64,000 nt of DNA from assembly GCF_964355755.1 (NCBI RefSeq), contig NC_092670.1:32847795-32911794 (forward strand), read 5' to 3'. The stretch comes from Antedon mediterranea. Taxonomy: Eukaryota; Echinodermata; Crinoidea; Comatulida; Antedonidae. The position numbers and the translations under genes were made by a program. Under the pieces are notes generated by a model. The model was not told where the DNA came from. It saw only the letters and a list, made by a program, of their open reading frames with translations, and did no database searches. Shown piece by piece: positions 1-13,499 of this stretch. Each line of letters starts with the position of its first letter. Position 1 is the stretch's first letter.

Positions 1-842
1 GTTATGTCCTTTCAACGGGACAGACAGCCAAATTGGTCGCTAAGGTAAAACTTACCGAAGAAGATAATTACCAGAAGTTCACATGTAAAGAAAGGCGGGA
101 TCAACAGACAGCAGATATGTGTGAGGTAACACCGTTGAAAATTGCGTCAGAGGTAATGGTTACGGCTTCACTACAGCCCACGTATCAAACAGCAAACGTA
201 ACTTTTTCTTGTGAAGCAAAAATGTTGCCAATTGTTTCAAGATATTCGTGGAGTTTTGATGGAAACTCGATTCAAGATGGTGGACGTTTTCAAATATTAA
301 ATGGTGGAAAGACACTTATTGTTCAGAATGTATTGCTTGATGACCACAAAAAGATAGCAACCTGCACAAGCTTTAATCGACTTGGTCTAAGTAAGTCAGG
401 CTCAAATATTGTTATGATAGATCCTGAAATGATTCCCCCTTCAATGATAAAATCTGACAAAGACTTATTCATCCTTGGTATTGGAGCTGGTTTTTCAGCG
501 ATGGCTATCCTTGTCGTTATATTCTGCATCGTTGCTGCAATTGTAAAGAAAAATGCCAGAAAGAATTCTAAACCTCTTACTGATTCCGATGAAGATGAAG
601 AAACAGCATGTAAGGCAATCGATGGCCATACGAGGTCAAAGTGCAATCCATATGCGTCTAGTGATCTAGGAGTTAGTGGGCCTACATCGATGTCTGAAAG
701 ATGTCAGGAGAAAGAACGCCAACTTGACCTCGAGGCAGAAAGTGACCAAGAAAGACGCTATTTTACGTTAGAAAAACCAGATGCTGAGAGTTTCAGTAAG
801 CCTGAATCATTATATGCTTCAATCGAAGAAGAACGTTTATAA
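1..842 (+). CDS. Immunoglobulin-superfamily membrane receptor, C-terminal part (5' end outside window)
   Basis: The frame is open from the window edge (first full codon at 3) to a TAA at 840-842, giving about 279 residues. It starts in the end of one Ig-like domain (KFTCKERR). A second Ig domain follows with the usual Cys (VTFSCEAK), Trp (YSWSFDG) and second Cys (KKIATCTSF). A hydrophobic stretch LFILGIGAGFSAMAILVVIF and onward, then basic KKNARK, is a typical transmembrane and stop-transfer segment. The roughly 100-residue cytoplasmic tail is acidic (DSDEDEE) and carries tyrosines in RRYFTL and, 11 residues from the end, SLYASI, which fits the ITIM consensus. A role as a cell-surface adhesion or signalling receptor is inferred from architecture; the exact family cannot be named because most of the ectodomain is missing. 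An AATAAA lies at 983-988. A 107-residue reverse frame inside is a shadow. Confidence 0.85.
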   Translation, partial: YVLSTGQTAKLVAKVKLTEEDNYQKFTCKERRDQQTADMCEVTPLKIASEVMVTASLQPTYQTANVTFSCEAKMLPIVSRYSWSFDGNSIQDGGRFQILNGGKTLIVQNVLLDDHKKIATCTSFNRLGLSKSGSNIVMIDPEMIPPSMIKSDKDLFILGIGAGFSAMAILVVIFCIVAAIVKKNARKNSKPLTDSDEDEETACKAIDGHTRSKCNPYASSDLGVSGPTSMSERCQEKERQLDLEAESDQERRYFTLEKPDAESFSKPESLYASIEEERL

Positions 843-982
843 AATAATATTTATGTTAATGTTAATCAAAATACAAAAAGTGTCTGGTACTATTTGCACT
901 TTCAATCCGAAACTGCTTGATAGTGATTTTTTAATTTGTAAGGTTATTTCTACAATCAAAACTCAATTTTTGTTTATTATAG

Positions 983-988
983 AATAAA
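983..988 (+). terminator. Candidate polyadenylation signal of the Ig receptor
   Basis: AATAAA lies about 140 bases after the receptor stop codon, the first such hexamer downstream. Another is at about 1124. No transcript evidence; the position is the only support. Confidence 0.4.
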
Positions 989-3292
989 TAATTTTGATAA
1001 TAGGCCTATATAATAACTTTTTAATAAAAAGCAGATGATGTTTGAAATAAATAAGAAATGTAAATTAACTACTGTTCATAACTAGTATGAGCATGAATTA
1101 TTTTAAATTAATAGTAAATATTAAATAAAGGGTTCAGTTTTATTTTAGTAAAATTTGACTAAAGTTATCAATGTATATAATATAATGACAATATCATTAC
1201 TATTAATATGTTTTGTAACAGTCAGTCTGTATCTGCCCTGTTGGCTTGGGTATTAAGTGGAAACAATACTAAGGTCGAAATTCTCCATAGATCATCTTTT
1301 CATTTCTCAGACAATGTCTAAAGTTTAATATACATCAATTGTGGCTTAGGTTACCATAATATAACATTTATAAGTTGTAGACGTCTGTCATAATATTGTT
1401 CTCCTAAATTTTAATTTGGAATACATGAATTATTAATATTAATACCGTATATATATCATTATTCGTTAACAACAAATTTGTATACCATTATAAATAAAGA
1501 AACGAATGTACCGAACTGTTATTAGGATTAAATGCGAAACTTAGATTATTAAATTTTCTCAATGTTAAATTTATTTGTAATAAAAATTGTACTAAACTAA
1601 TTAAATATTACAAAATCAAACCGTGTATCATTTAACTTTATAATTTTGTTATATGTAAGCCTAAAAAATGCAAATGCATAGATAACAATATTAAGAAAAT
1701 GTTATGAAACAAAGCGAAACAGTTAAAATAACAACATGTAATGTCGGTGTTCTTGACCTTCTATCACGTGATATTAATAATCCCGTGGTCGTATTCACCA
1801 ATCACACTTAAGTATGATTATTTTACTTAATTAATAATATTTCAATAAAGTCAATAGGTATTTTAGAATGGTTGGTATTTGTAGGTACCAGAAGTTTTTC
1901 AAATGTTGAATTTGTGTGAGTGGTAAATAAGTGGTTACTTTTATATGAACACAAAGAACAGTAACACCAGTGCACGTTAGTAAACATTTTTAAAATGTTG
2001 TACCGTAAACTAGAAGCATAATTTCAAGTTTGACTAATTCCGGGCATTTTAATATCCAAAAGCTTTTATTTTTGGCGAAGTAATCAATGCTTTATTTATG
2101 CAACTATGTATTGGTATTTTTTTTAATCATTTTTTTTACTGAAAGTTAAAAGGTTTATACAATTATGACAGACAGTGAATATTCAAATCACCTATGTTAA
2201 AAAAATTGCTCTTCGATACTGAACAATCTTTTCACTCTAACTTTCAGGCGACAACTTGTAAGTTTATAATTAAAATGCCGTTGACAATTACATTTATCAT
2301 AATTAAAAGCAATCAATTTGCAGGCCTATTATTTGCGTGCGATAATACATGTAATCACTTTATATAAAGCCCATAGGCGCTAATCGGTGTGTTGAATGAC
2401 GATCAAACATGAATAACAGGATAATCATGATAATGAATTACATCGTGTGAATGCACATCGTTTTTCACACATCCCCGTTATCCCAAGGGAGTTAAACATA
2501 CGTTCTTAGTAATCCAGAAAAAAAGAGGTAGCCGAAGTTATGTTTTCCTCCTTTTTTCCTATTATGATATTTATTTTTTTCATAAGTAAAAGTGGCAAAT
2601 AGGATTAATCAAGCCCGAAACAGGTTGTTTAAAATTTGGAATATCAGATTACCGTAGATATTGGCTGAATTCAAGCTTCTTATAAAAACCTATTCACTGA
2701 TGTTCATCGTACATAATATATACATTTAAAATAATTATAAGGAGTAGATGTACGAGTGGATGAAATATATATTTAGAATGTTACGCCAATACATTTTATG
2801 CCCCACTTATTTATACAAACAATATAAGTAAATCAAAATACACGCAGAAATACAGTAAAAATATATAACATGAAGACTAGTTAAAAAATCCCTAATCGGC
2901 TCTATTTTTAAAAAGGTTCCCTTTGTTTTAAAATCTTCTATATATTTACAATTGTTTGCTGATTACTGTTATTGTTAATTTGATTTTATTTTATAAATTC
3001 AAATAGAAATGAACACATTGACGAAGACAATTTCAATACGATCAACATAAATTAACAGAACCAATATTATAACTACAAAGCAGATGTACATATAGAGGAT
3101 TTTCCGCCCTGTATACAGTCCTCGAAGGAAATAATTATACCGTATTACATATTGAAATCACGAAATATATGTTTTAATATTCAACTTATAAAAGAAGCTT
3201 GTATGCAAACGACGATGCGTTTATTCACACCGGGAAAACGTAAGAACGAGAAATCTGAAACATAATTAGATGTCCCTTGCTATCCCAATAGT

Positions 3293-3341
3293 TTGGGAGC
3301 AGGAACGCTAGTAGACCAAACCCAGTACTGTTTTGATTACG
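3293..3341. repeat. 49-bp direct repeat, copy 1
   Basis: The segment starting TTGGGAGCAGGAACG recurs at 3909-3957 with two visible mismatches and in the same orientation, 616 bases apart. It includes GTAGACCAAACCCAGTAC. This could be a dispersed repeat end or termini of a small insertion; no coding sense is visible. Confidence 0.6.
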
Positions 3342-3591
3342 ATCAACAAACATTTTAATTTATTTATTAAGTTCAATATTAAAAATCAAAACGTGGCAGG
3401 CTATAGCGCTTGACCTTTGACAAGATCCCCTAAACTTTATAAATTTAAACTTACGATACTTACAAATATTGTATAATTATTCAGGAAAAGCCACTCCATA
3501 AATCTTTGCTTTTCTTTTTTATATCTATATTTTTAAGTTTATACTAGTAAATATCTTTTTATTGCTATTATAATCATAACAATAAATAGTA

Positions 3592-3597
<6 letters not shown>

Positions 3598-3644
<47 letters not shown>
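3598..3644. repeat. TA dinucleotide microsatellite
   Basis: An uninterrupted run of about 23 TA units, read directly. Confidence 0.95.
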
Positions 3645-3650
<6 letters not shown>

Positions 3651-3908
3651 TAATATTTATCGCATACAGTCTAGGATAATTAATTGATACAAAATCATTA
3701 TACCAAACTACTATCTTCTTCTCCTTATATGCGGAACATTATTTGAATAATAGAACAAGTCACACATCTACACATAATCAAACATCGTATACTCTATCTC
3801 TAACAATATTTCAATCTTCTATCGAAGTATAATCGTTATCTCGGGACCGTTCTATGTTCACCACCAGGTAGGCTTACTTTATCAAGGCTTCTATGAATGG
3901 ATGACTGG

Positions 3909-3957
3909 TTGGGAGCAGGAACGTTAGTAGACCAAACCCAGTACCGTTTTGATTACG
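3909..3957. repeat. 49-bp direct repeat, copy 2
   Basis: Second copy of the element at 3293-3341, same strand. The 567 bases between the two copies include the TA microsatellite. Confidence 0.6.
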
Positions 3958-5504
3958 CTCATGCGGAAAATTACCTCACGACGAATAACCCCCAATCTAT
4001 AAGACCGAACACTGCGCTCCCCGCGAATATTATCCCACAGAATAGAATAATCAGTTGCGTAATTGCAGATTAAAAAAGAGAGGACGGGATAGGCCTAACT
4101 AGAAACATAATGTGCAATGTCAACATTATAAGACGAAGATAAACAAGAGAAACTTATGATGATTTTGAAGTTGGTGGTGATAATGAAATTCTTTAATTTA
4201 AAACATTTTATTAGCTAATTTCAATATAATTATTCATTATAGTTATTTAGTTATTACTGAGCTGCATTCAGTATATTTAGTGGGTGTACTTTATGTCAAT
4301 AATTCTTATTGCACTTAAAGCATACGGTAAGATGTGTAATGTTATAAACGTGTTAAATAATTAATTATTAAATTATCATATTACATTTATTATAACGAAA
4401 ATAAAGATGATGATGTTGTAAATAATGATGATGGTGAGGGTCTTAGGATAATGATAATACTCTTAATACTCAATAATGATATTAATAGAAGGCCTACAAA
4501 AATGACAATAGGATTGCTGCAGCTCCTAATCCAGTGAAAAGATATAAAACTAAATCATAGCATTCTAGACAACGTGAACGAAGTCGAGGCACAAACTAAA
4601 TGTGCAATTGTAAACTTAAGGAAAGAATGAGAAGTAAAAAACATATCCGACCTAGATTCATCATTAAAGAAACTTTAAAAAGTATCTCAAATTTCTTTTC
4701 TGTAGGCGTGGGTAAAGTTATTTAAATTTATAAAATGTAATCCTGTGTTTAATGCACATTAATAATATTTAAAACACTTGTGCTGATAATCTAAAGTAAA
4801 TTGCCTAAATTAATATTTCATTAAGTTAAAAGGTTTCATTACTATCGATTCGTTTAGTTTTGTCGATAAAACTAGAGAAAGGTAAAATTAGCCGTCTTTT
4901 AATTTCTACACGCAATCCGTAAATACTCTCAGACGGTGTTCTAAAAGAACATAGGGCTAATCAACGGATGTAAATGTTTGTATTTAAGCCAGCAATCTAG
5001 GTTGGTGATGATAGTATAAAGCTATTAGTAAATTACATAATTATAGAGGCGTTTCGATGATAATGCTTGGACGTATCCTCGATTTTAATACTATTGTGAG
5101 TAAAATTGTTCGGTATGCGTTAATTAAAGGGCTTTCACTATAAATTATACAACATTGCTTTGCTATACTTATAACGATTAGAAAATAGGAAATGTAGTTA
5201 ATTTGTGACGAATTAGACGGATTGACTTAATCAAAGAGAAAAGTAGCAACTGCTGTAATAGGCCTACTCTTTTTTACACAAAAACCATGGCACTATTTTA
5301 TTTCAAAATATTCTTATTGAATATGTTTGTTGTTTCTATTTGCTCGCTGAAAGTACCACTTGGATATATTTATTATGCCATTATTTTTTTTTGTGGTGGC
5401 CCACGTTTCAATTGTTTTCATAATAAATAAATTTGCATTTGGAATTCCTTCTTGATTTTAGCCCTTTCAATTTAAACAATACTAATTTAGTAAGAACAAG
5501 GGTG

Positions 5505-5741
5505 TAACGCAACGTAATTGGTTTTGCCAATCACAGGCGATGAATTATTCGAACAGTCGCTTGTCATTGGTCAACTCGCTTGTTGCGTCTATGTCCTTGC
5601 GTCTCCGTCCTTGCGTCTCTGCTATGAAACTAACTGTAATTTGACCAATCACGATGCGATGGACCATCCGAACTTTCGCTTGTGACTAGTCAATTTAGTT
5701 GTGTTGCGCCTACGTCATTGTGTTGCGTCCTAAGTGGGAAC
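5505..5741. mobile_element. MITE-like GC-richer segment
   Basis: A locally GC-richer block with repeated TTGCGTC and CCAATCA motifs. It begins with AACGCAACGTAA and ends with TGCGTCCTAAGTGGGAAC. That end matches the terminus of the better-defined element at 47904-48110 (AGTGGGAAC), so the two probably belong to one non-autonomous DNA transposon family. The left end lacks the matching TTCCCAC, so this copy is degraded. Confidence 0.4.
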
Positions 5742-7142
5742 AATGAGTGCTACCTATGTTAATGTCATACAATATTAATTTTATTTGTGTTTGTTATTAA
5801 TATATTATTCGTCAACTACACTATTATTTATAAATAATTTAGTAACATACAACTACCATGAGAGTATGACTTAATAAGACTAAGTAGCCTGGTTAGGGAT
5901 GCGCGCTCAAACTTCACATCCAAAATAAATACGCCTCAATGGTTCTTGCTTAAGTGGTAATTATATAAATAATTAAAATCATAATTAATATAATGCAACA
6001 GGCTTCGTGGGAAATTTAATTATTTCTTTAATAAACATAAAATTAAATAACGGTCGTGGTAAACAGAATAATTATTAATAAAATGCACTATTACACCTAG
6101 CTATTTGTTTATGTAAATAAAAAATATAAAAAAAGTATAAAATAGAAAAATAACAAACTTGAAATTAATAGAGTGAATGGTAACTCTCATAATTGTATCT
6201 TATAACTATCATAATTATACTATTATTTGCTACTAATTAATCGGGTCATGTTATTATGAACTTGATCTCGATAGACATGTAGTTGCATTTCTTCCTTTCT
6301 ATGTATCCATTATTTATCCATTTTGTATGGCTAACGTTTATATTATTATGTTTTATAGGCATGTAGACTTTTTTATTAAAAAAAAAATGGTTTGTAATAG
6401 AAACATATATAATTTTGTAGATTTTAACCTATTCTTAGTGAAAAGGATTGTACATAGGAAGCTAAAAAAATGTTCTCTGAAATTATTGAATAGGCCCAAC
6501 ATTATTTCAATAGAAAACGATATTTGTTAGTAATTATGTTATGACTGGGGTAATAATGTTTAGGCATACAGCGCATTATTATTATTATTATTATTATTAC
6601 TATTTATTATTACAATTATTATACTAAATAAATTACTATTTTCCCTCTTCCCGGGTTTATTATTATTATTATTATTTAAAACATAACAAATACTTTGCCA
6701 ACAAAAAGTATAATTTAAATTACACTCTTCATTGGGTAAACGAGTTTCTAATAGCAATATAACTAATTATGGAGTCTAAGTGTTAAATGTAAACATTGCT
6801 TACGCTTGTTTTTGTGCATATAGAATGATACCGGTAGATAGTATTAGGAGATACCAATTAAAATACTAATCGTTTGCATTGTCGGAATTAGCCGACCGAC
6901 ACCGTGAACAAAACTTCGAATTAGTCCCTAATTTAACGTCAAAGAAGTATGAAAATAATGGCTTGGTTAAACCAGTCATGTAACTAATTCCTCTATTCAT
7001 ACCAGACACTTCTGTACACAGTACTTCGATGTACAGTTTATATAAGCCAGATCTTTCTTCCAAACTAACTTGCTGTGAACACGCATGCGCAAAGCTTTCG
7101 ACGAATTAGATGTAGTGTGTTTCTAGCTGGGAGATTCTGAAA

Positions 7143-7153
7143 CGTTATATAAA
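7143..7153 (+). promoter_or_regulatory. TATA-like element upstream of candidate first exon
   Basis: GTTATATAAAGG lies about 155 bases before the ATG at 7303; a second TATAAA-type motif (AGTATAAAAAC) lies at about 7235, 65 bases before it. Either could position transcription of the exon at 7303. Support is motif and spacing only. Confidence 0.3.
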
Positions 7154-7302
7154 GGACTATTATGTTGTAACTATATGATAATCTTCGATCTTTGAAGCAT
7201 AGTCACGTTAATTTATACAATAAACATTTTGTAGTATAAAAACACCTAGTTGATCGTCTGCCACTCGTCTGTAACACCTCAATACACAACCATCAATATA
7301 AG

Positions 7303-7328
7303 ATGTCTCGCCTTCAAACTAATCCAAG
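7303..7328 (+). CDS. Candidate 5' coding exon (MSRLQTNP...), gene unknown
   Basis: ATG at 7303 opens MSRLQTNP and runs two bases into the next codon before a strong donor, AG|GTAAGA, at 7329. Two TATA-like motifs lie upstream. No following exon is obvious nearby. The exon leaves phase 2, which is exactly the incoming phase needed by the first recognisable PRDM14 exon at 21681. It could therefore be a distant PRDM14 start, but that needs a 14-kb intron across a large repeat and is inference only. It could equally start an unrelated gene or be chance. Confidence 0.3.
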
Positions 7329-9046
7329 GTAAGACGGTACTTTTTTTCAAATAAGTTAACGCACCGCACACATTGATAAATTTTTGTAAAATTAAAACGT
7401 GTAGCGGTACCGTAGGAAATAAACCGGTTTACATTTTACTATTTTTACTTTTTAATCCATGCCATTCGTTATGTCTCGTTAATAAAACTAGTTAAATAAA
7501 ACGAAATTATTATATTGACGGTATTATAGGCCTACGAATAAAAATACTTTTTCTCACATGACCAATGAAAGTAGAATTTACAATGAAATCAGGTAACTAA
7601 TGTTTGTTTGAATGAGAATACATATAAGAAAATTAAAAGAGAAAGCAAAGATCATAAAGAAAGACAAAAATGGGATGTCTGTATTTTACTTTTTGTAAAA
7701 GATCATGTGTAGGTCTACAACTTATGCCTAATTAATTTAATTTCAAAATAAATTTACATGTAAACTATGTATTACATTCAAATACATTTTTGTTTGACTG
7801 TAATTAAATACACGTAGAGAGATGTAAGTCATGTAAAATTGAATTTATGTTTTTAAAACGATAGCATTAAATAACATAATATCATTGAGTTAACGATAGT
7901 GTTAAAATATTAAATTCTAATAAATAGGCCTATTTTAATTTTAATTTCGTTATTTTAAATAGTTTAGAATTCACTCAAATTACGTTAATTTATTTATTTA
8001 TTGTTTTTAGTTATTAGTTAGAACATAAAAGTATCCACACAATTGCTATACACTACGTTTTTTAGAAGTTACAAACATTTAATTACAACATTTTAACCAC
8101 ATATGATTTTGCTTATATTTTTTATTCTAAATATATTTCTAAAATATAGCCTGTTATGTTTATTCACTTATCATTCGTTTATTCAGTGAAGAGTAATAAT
8201 TTAACTCTTCACTGGTTTATGAATGCATTTCTGTTTGCTTTGAACTTTAGTACGTAATATAAATTGTTTGATCTTGGAATGTTCTCCCCTAATTGTTCCT
8301 TTTAATATTAGGCTTATTCACTTATCAATCGTGGCGTTTATGCATAGTTTTTACTTTTAAACTTACTTGTTGCTACTGTATGATAACTTTGGAAATAATT
8401 AAATGTTGAACAACATAAATTCTAAACACTTGATAATCGTAGTTGCAAGTAAACATTGTCTCATTTCCTGAAACAAACTATTGTTGATTTATCCACATTA
8501 AAGCGTGTGTACATATTTTCAAACTGTTTCCATTTTCTTTAAAACTGGTTGGAAAATTATGTAGAGACTAAATTCAAAGACATTTGGTACTCTAGGCTAT
8601 TGATATTACAAGAAATATGTCATTTCTTTACAATAAATTGCTGTTCTCATCAGGTAGCCTATTCTATATCTATAAAACTAGTTTGAAAACAATGTATGAT
8701 GTGTTCAAATGTGGTGGTGTTATGCCCAAATATGGGAGTGATATTAAATCATCATATGAGCACATCACAGTTTAATAGTGTAGACATAGCTTAATATACC
8801 AGATATAGCAACCAAAAATAGTTGCAATTTGTTGGAACTCTTTATACTGCAATGCTCTTTCTATACTATACAACTAGTTAAAAAAAAAGTGATATGCCAA
8901 AATACGGTAGTGAGATGATATCATCATTTCCATATAATAATAGACACTCAACATAACGTTTGATAGTGTAGACAGAACTTAATGTATGTAGCCAACTTGA
9001 GATTTTTATGGTGAGGTGTTATATCTGACTTTTTTTAGTTTTAGTT

Positions 9047-9262
9047 ATCAATTTATGACATGGTTATGACAGGGAAGAGTAATTTCACTTTCATGGCTAT
9101 GGATAGGCCTATTTTGTAAATTACTATTATTTATATTTATATTAAATTCTGTAGTATTAAATGTATTAAATTAATATAAAACATGTATTTTAAATAGTTT
9201 TGAATTATCTAATATAAAGGAAACAACACAAGTATATAGATAACATTTAGGAAAGCATCCTC
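9047..9262. repeat. 216-bp tandem duplication, copy 1
   Basis: From ATCAATTTATGACATGG to GCATCCTC, immediately followed by what reads as an identical second copy. A recent duplication or an assembly artefact. Confidence 0.9.
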
Positions 9263-9478
9263 ATCAATTTATGACATGGTTATGACAGGGAAGAGTAATT
9301 TCACTTTCATGGCTATGGATAGGCCTATTTTGTAAATTACTATTATTTATATTTATATTAAATTCTGTAGTATTAAATGTATTAAATTAATATAAAACAT
9401 GTATTTTAAATAGTTTTGAATTATCTAATATAAAGGAAACAACACAAGTATATAGATAACATTTAGGAAAGCATCCTC
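9263..9478. repeat. 216-bp tandem duplication, copy 2
   Basis: Second unit of the tandem pair starting at 9047; I see no mismatch between the copies. No gene is visible inside. Confidence 0.9.
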
Positions 9479-10729
9479 CTTGAAAAAAAAAAAAAGTCAT
9501 CAAAGATCATAAAAACAGGGATATATTCTGTTAACAGTTATACAATCTAATAAGGACAAGTAGAATATAAATCATCATACGGGCAATTTTATAGACCGAA
9601 TTGACTATATAATCATTAGCCTTTGATGTATACAATATCTCTCTATATAATTAAGTGCAATAATATAATTAATTTTGGATTACATTACACGACGACACCA
9701 TTCACCAAAACAATAATTATAGTGTGGTAGATATCACTAATGTAGAATTGTACACATGTATTGTTTGGGAGCGGAAAAAGTATAATTATATCCTACAACA
9801 GTATGATTAAAAAGCGTTGTTTGATTAGAATAGTTATTCATTCACCGACTTCAAATGTAAGTCACTAATGTGTTGGAATATCATTTAAGGTTATTTAATT
9901 TATTGGTGTCAATATAATTACATGTACCTTATCGTATTTGAGACTTAATTCAAATGGCAACAATGGAAAAGTGTCATTCTTGATTAGAGTGACAGATATT
10001 GAATCAAATAATTACCGTAACCCAATTAACAACACGACGATGCGATAATTATATAATTAAATATACAGCTAAATCGTTGACATTTTGTGATGATATTACA
10101 GTAATAATATGGTAAAAATAAATTAAATCAACGTAATGAGTAAAAAAACTTATCGAACTATTTAATCATTGCTGACGAAGGAACAGAGTTTTCTCACAGC
10201 CGGACGTATTTTGTTCGCTATCTTCATCTTTAATAAAACCCACTCACTGTTCCTATACAATACACCAACGTTTTCTATGCTGTTTTGTATAAAGGCCTAT
10301 AAAAATCGATATTATGGTACTCTAACTGTATAAAGAGCGGGAGAATAAGACCTATAGAAGCACGTTTTTTTATAATTTTTTTAAAAAGTAATTTACCCTT
10401 GGATTTAGTGTAATTTCTCCCTTTTGTTGTTAACACGTTGATATGGTTTTCCTTATTTTGCGTTTAAAATGATTTGTAATACATATTATATTTAATTTAT
10501 ATAATACAAATACCATAGGCCTAGGTATACTTCATTGAAAACCTACAGAGCTTAAGCAAATCAATTTAAATCTAAGATGACAAAGTTTGCTTAAGCTAAA
10601 ATGTATAGTGTACATTTTTGCCAGCCGGTATCAAAGAGTGAGAAATCAACACCTCTGGAAGCGATATGATAATGGTTTCATTCAGTATATTATGTGCACA
10701 GCAAAATTTGAAATTCTAAGCAAGAAAAA

Positions 10730-12260
10730 AAAATCTTGTTTTAAGAAAAAATTCTTAAAATAAGTATTTTTTTTCTTGTCAAGATTTAAAATTACTTAAA
10801 ACAAGAAATAATTTTCTAGAAAAGACACATTTTCTTAAATTAAGTTTTGCAATATTCTTGAAAATGCTTATTACAAGAAATATTTTACTTAAAATAAGAA
10901 GTCAATATCATTCTCTTCTTATTAAGAATAGTTTTGCTTAAAACAAGATTTGAAAATACTTAATTTGAAAAGTATTTTACTTAAAATAAGAAATCTATAT
11001 TATATTTATCCCTATCAAGAATATTTTTTCTTAAATCAAGATTGATGAATTATAAAAATTACTTAAAACAATCAATATTTTTCTAGGTAAGACAAAGTTT
11101 CTTAAATTAGGTTTCGCAATAGTCTTGAAAATACTTGTTTTGAGAAATATTTTACTTAAAATAAGAAGTCAATTTCACACTACCCTTATCAAGATTATTT
11201 TTACTTGAATCAAGATTCGCAATATTCTTGAAAATGCTTATTACAAGAAATATTTTACTTAAAATAAGAAGTCAATATCATTCTCTTCTTATTAAGAATA
11301 GTTTTGCTTAAAACAAGATTTGAAAATACTTAATTTGAAAAGTATTTTACTTAAAATAAGAAATCAATATTATATTTATCCCTATCAAGAATAATTTTTC
11401 TTAAATCAAGATTGATGAATTCTAAAAATTACTTAAAACAATAAATATTTTTCTAGGTAAGACAAAGTTTCTTAAATTAGGTTTCGCAATATTCTTGAAA
11501 ATACTTATTTTGAGAAATGTTTTACTTAAAATAAGAAGTCAATATCATACTATCTTATCAAGACTATTTTTGCTTAAATTGAGATTCGCAATATTTTAAA
11601 AAATACTTATTTTGAGAAATGTTTTACAGTAAAATAAGAAGTCAATATCATACTATCTTATCAAGACTATTTTTACTTGAATTAAGATTCGCAATATTCT
11701 TAAAAATACTTATTTCGAGAAATGTTTTACTTAAAATAAGAAGTCAATATCATACTACAGTATCTTATCAAGACTATTTTTGCTTAAATTGAGATTCGCA
11801 ATATTTAAAAAAATACTTATTTTGAAAAATGTTTTACTTAAAATAAGAAGTCAATATCATACTATCCTATCAAGACTATTTTTGCTTGAATTCAGATTCG
11901 CAATATTCTGATTTTGAGAAATGTTTTACTTAAAATAAGAAGTCATTATCATACTATCTTATCAAGACTATTTTTACTTGAATCAAGATTCGCAATATTC
12001 TTTAAAATACTTATTTTGAGAAATGTTTTACTTAAAATAAGAAGTCAATATCATACTATCTTATCAAGACTATTTTTGCTTAAATTGAGATTCGCAATAT
12101 TTTTTAAAATACTTATTTTGAGAAATGTTTTACTTAAGATAAGAAGTCAATATCATACTATATCCTATCAAGACTATTTTTGCTTGAATTGAAGTCAATT
12201 CTATTTTAATATTCTTAAAAATACTTATTTTTTGAGAAATGTTTTACTTAAAATAGATTG
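10730..12260. repeat. Left satellite array (about 90-105-bp units)
   Basis: The core ACTTAAAATAAGAAG recurs about 13 times at roughly 90-105-bp spacing, with partners such as CTTGAATCAAG and CAATATTCTTGAAAATACTT. A higher-order duplication of about 200 bp is visible: 10847 onward repeats at 11217 onward, a shift of 370. Short open frames (for example 11914-12192) come from the repeat and are not genes. Confidence 0.9.
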
Positions 12261-13317
12261 TCAATATCCTTATATTCACACAACGGTAGAGCAGTTAGCA
12301 CTTCAGTTTCAACTGATGAAAGAATCTGGGTAATCAAACTGTTTGTGCTTTGAATAATCGATTGCACTGCAACCTAAAGAAAATAATATTGATTTAATAT
12401 TTTTTATATTCAAGTTTTAATATGTTTAAAAATTAAGTTGTGCTTTAGTTGGGGAGCTATGCAGCCTAACAAAAAAAAATGTTATTTGTAACAATGAAAT
12501 TGGTCACAAAAAATGCAACATAAACTTTGAGTGTATAATGCCTAGGCCTAGTACCCAAGTCCTATAGTTACTATAGCTAATAGTCCTGTATAAACAGTAC
12601 CAGCAAGGCCTAGGAAATAGACGTATTTCTCTAATAAAAAATAGTTTAAAATGCATAATTGTTGTAATTTTAAAGCAAAATGGCTTACCTGTGGAATCTT
12701 GTTTCTCTCCTTTAATTTTAGTAGAAAGAAATCAGCATTTTTTATACACTATTATCTGCTTGTTCATCCTCTAGTTAGTAGGCCTTCTTGCTGAGCATCA
12801 ACAAGATAATTAATATTAAACAATCATTAACAGTATAACAATACTAGAATTATCACTACTACTATCGTCAGTTGATAAATCATCCCCGTTATAATAGTTT
12901 TTTTCTTCATTAACTTCGTCAGTCTCCTAGTCTAGGCCTAGTTCTACTTCATCCTCAATTGGCATCCTCGTTTTCTCCAGGCATACTTATACTGATGTTT
13001 CCATCGTCAACTGCAGGAGGTTGCCGATTGTTATACTCGTCCTTAAAATGGCGTCTTATGACATGCTTGTAAAACGAATTGTAAATTCCAAAGCTTGCCG
13101 GGCAGCGAACCACCAATTCCACATGTTACTCGAAAATTCGGAGTATTTCCATGAATTGAATTATAATGCCTTAGCAAATAGGGTAGCAAATACTGTACCT
13201 ACTTCAGTTTACTGGCACCAACTTATCGCTTTTTTTCGGACTGTAACAAACATGTGTCATTATTATTGTCTGTCGTATTACTGTTGGTCCAGACGTTTTA
13301 TAGATTTGCTTTAACCA

Positions 13318-13341
13318 CCATGGAGGTTTATACCTCCATGC
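13318..13341. other. Short perfect hairpin
   Basis: ATGGAGGT, a short TTAT loop, then ACCTCCAT form an 8-bp perfect inverted repeat just after a TAA. It is not followed by a T-run and has no assigned role. Confidence 0.5.
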
Positions 13342-13499
13342 TTTAACGTTGAGCAGTATAATGACCTTATACATTCTGGGTAAAAGGCCAGCGATAAATT
13401 TTTGGTTATAGTTGAACAGTCGAGACGCAGAGTGCTCAAATGACCGTTAAATCGCTAATTTTCCCCTGCGCATGCGCCATTTTTATACCAGGAAGTAGA

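Larger units (their letters stand above)
989..7100. other. Intergenic AT-rich stretch without a supported gene
   Basis: I find no frame with protein-like composition here; the longest ones are 60-70 residues and look random. It holds a TA microsatellite, a 49-bp direct repeat, an ATT microsatellite near 6574-6600 and 6657-6677, and a MITE-like segment at about 5.5-5.74 kb. A poly-A/T-rich background makes exon detection by eye unreliable, so small exons could be missed. Confidence 0.6.

Noticed and set aside
11914-12192. 92-residue open frame
   Set aside because: It lies in the left satellite array and repeats with it.
12280-12350. tRNA-like start (ACGGTAGAGCAGTTAGCAC)
   Set aside because: No matching acceptor stem or B box downstream.
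13021-13314. 97-residue frame (MASYDMLVKRIVNSKACRAAN...)
   Set aside because: Some protein-like stretch, but no family recognised, no good splice sites and an unlikely C-terminal part; insufficient support for a gene call.
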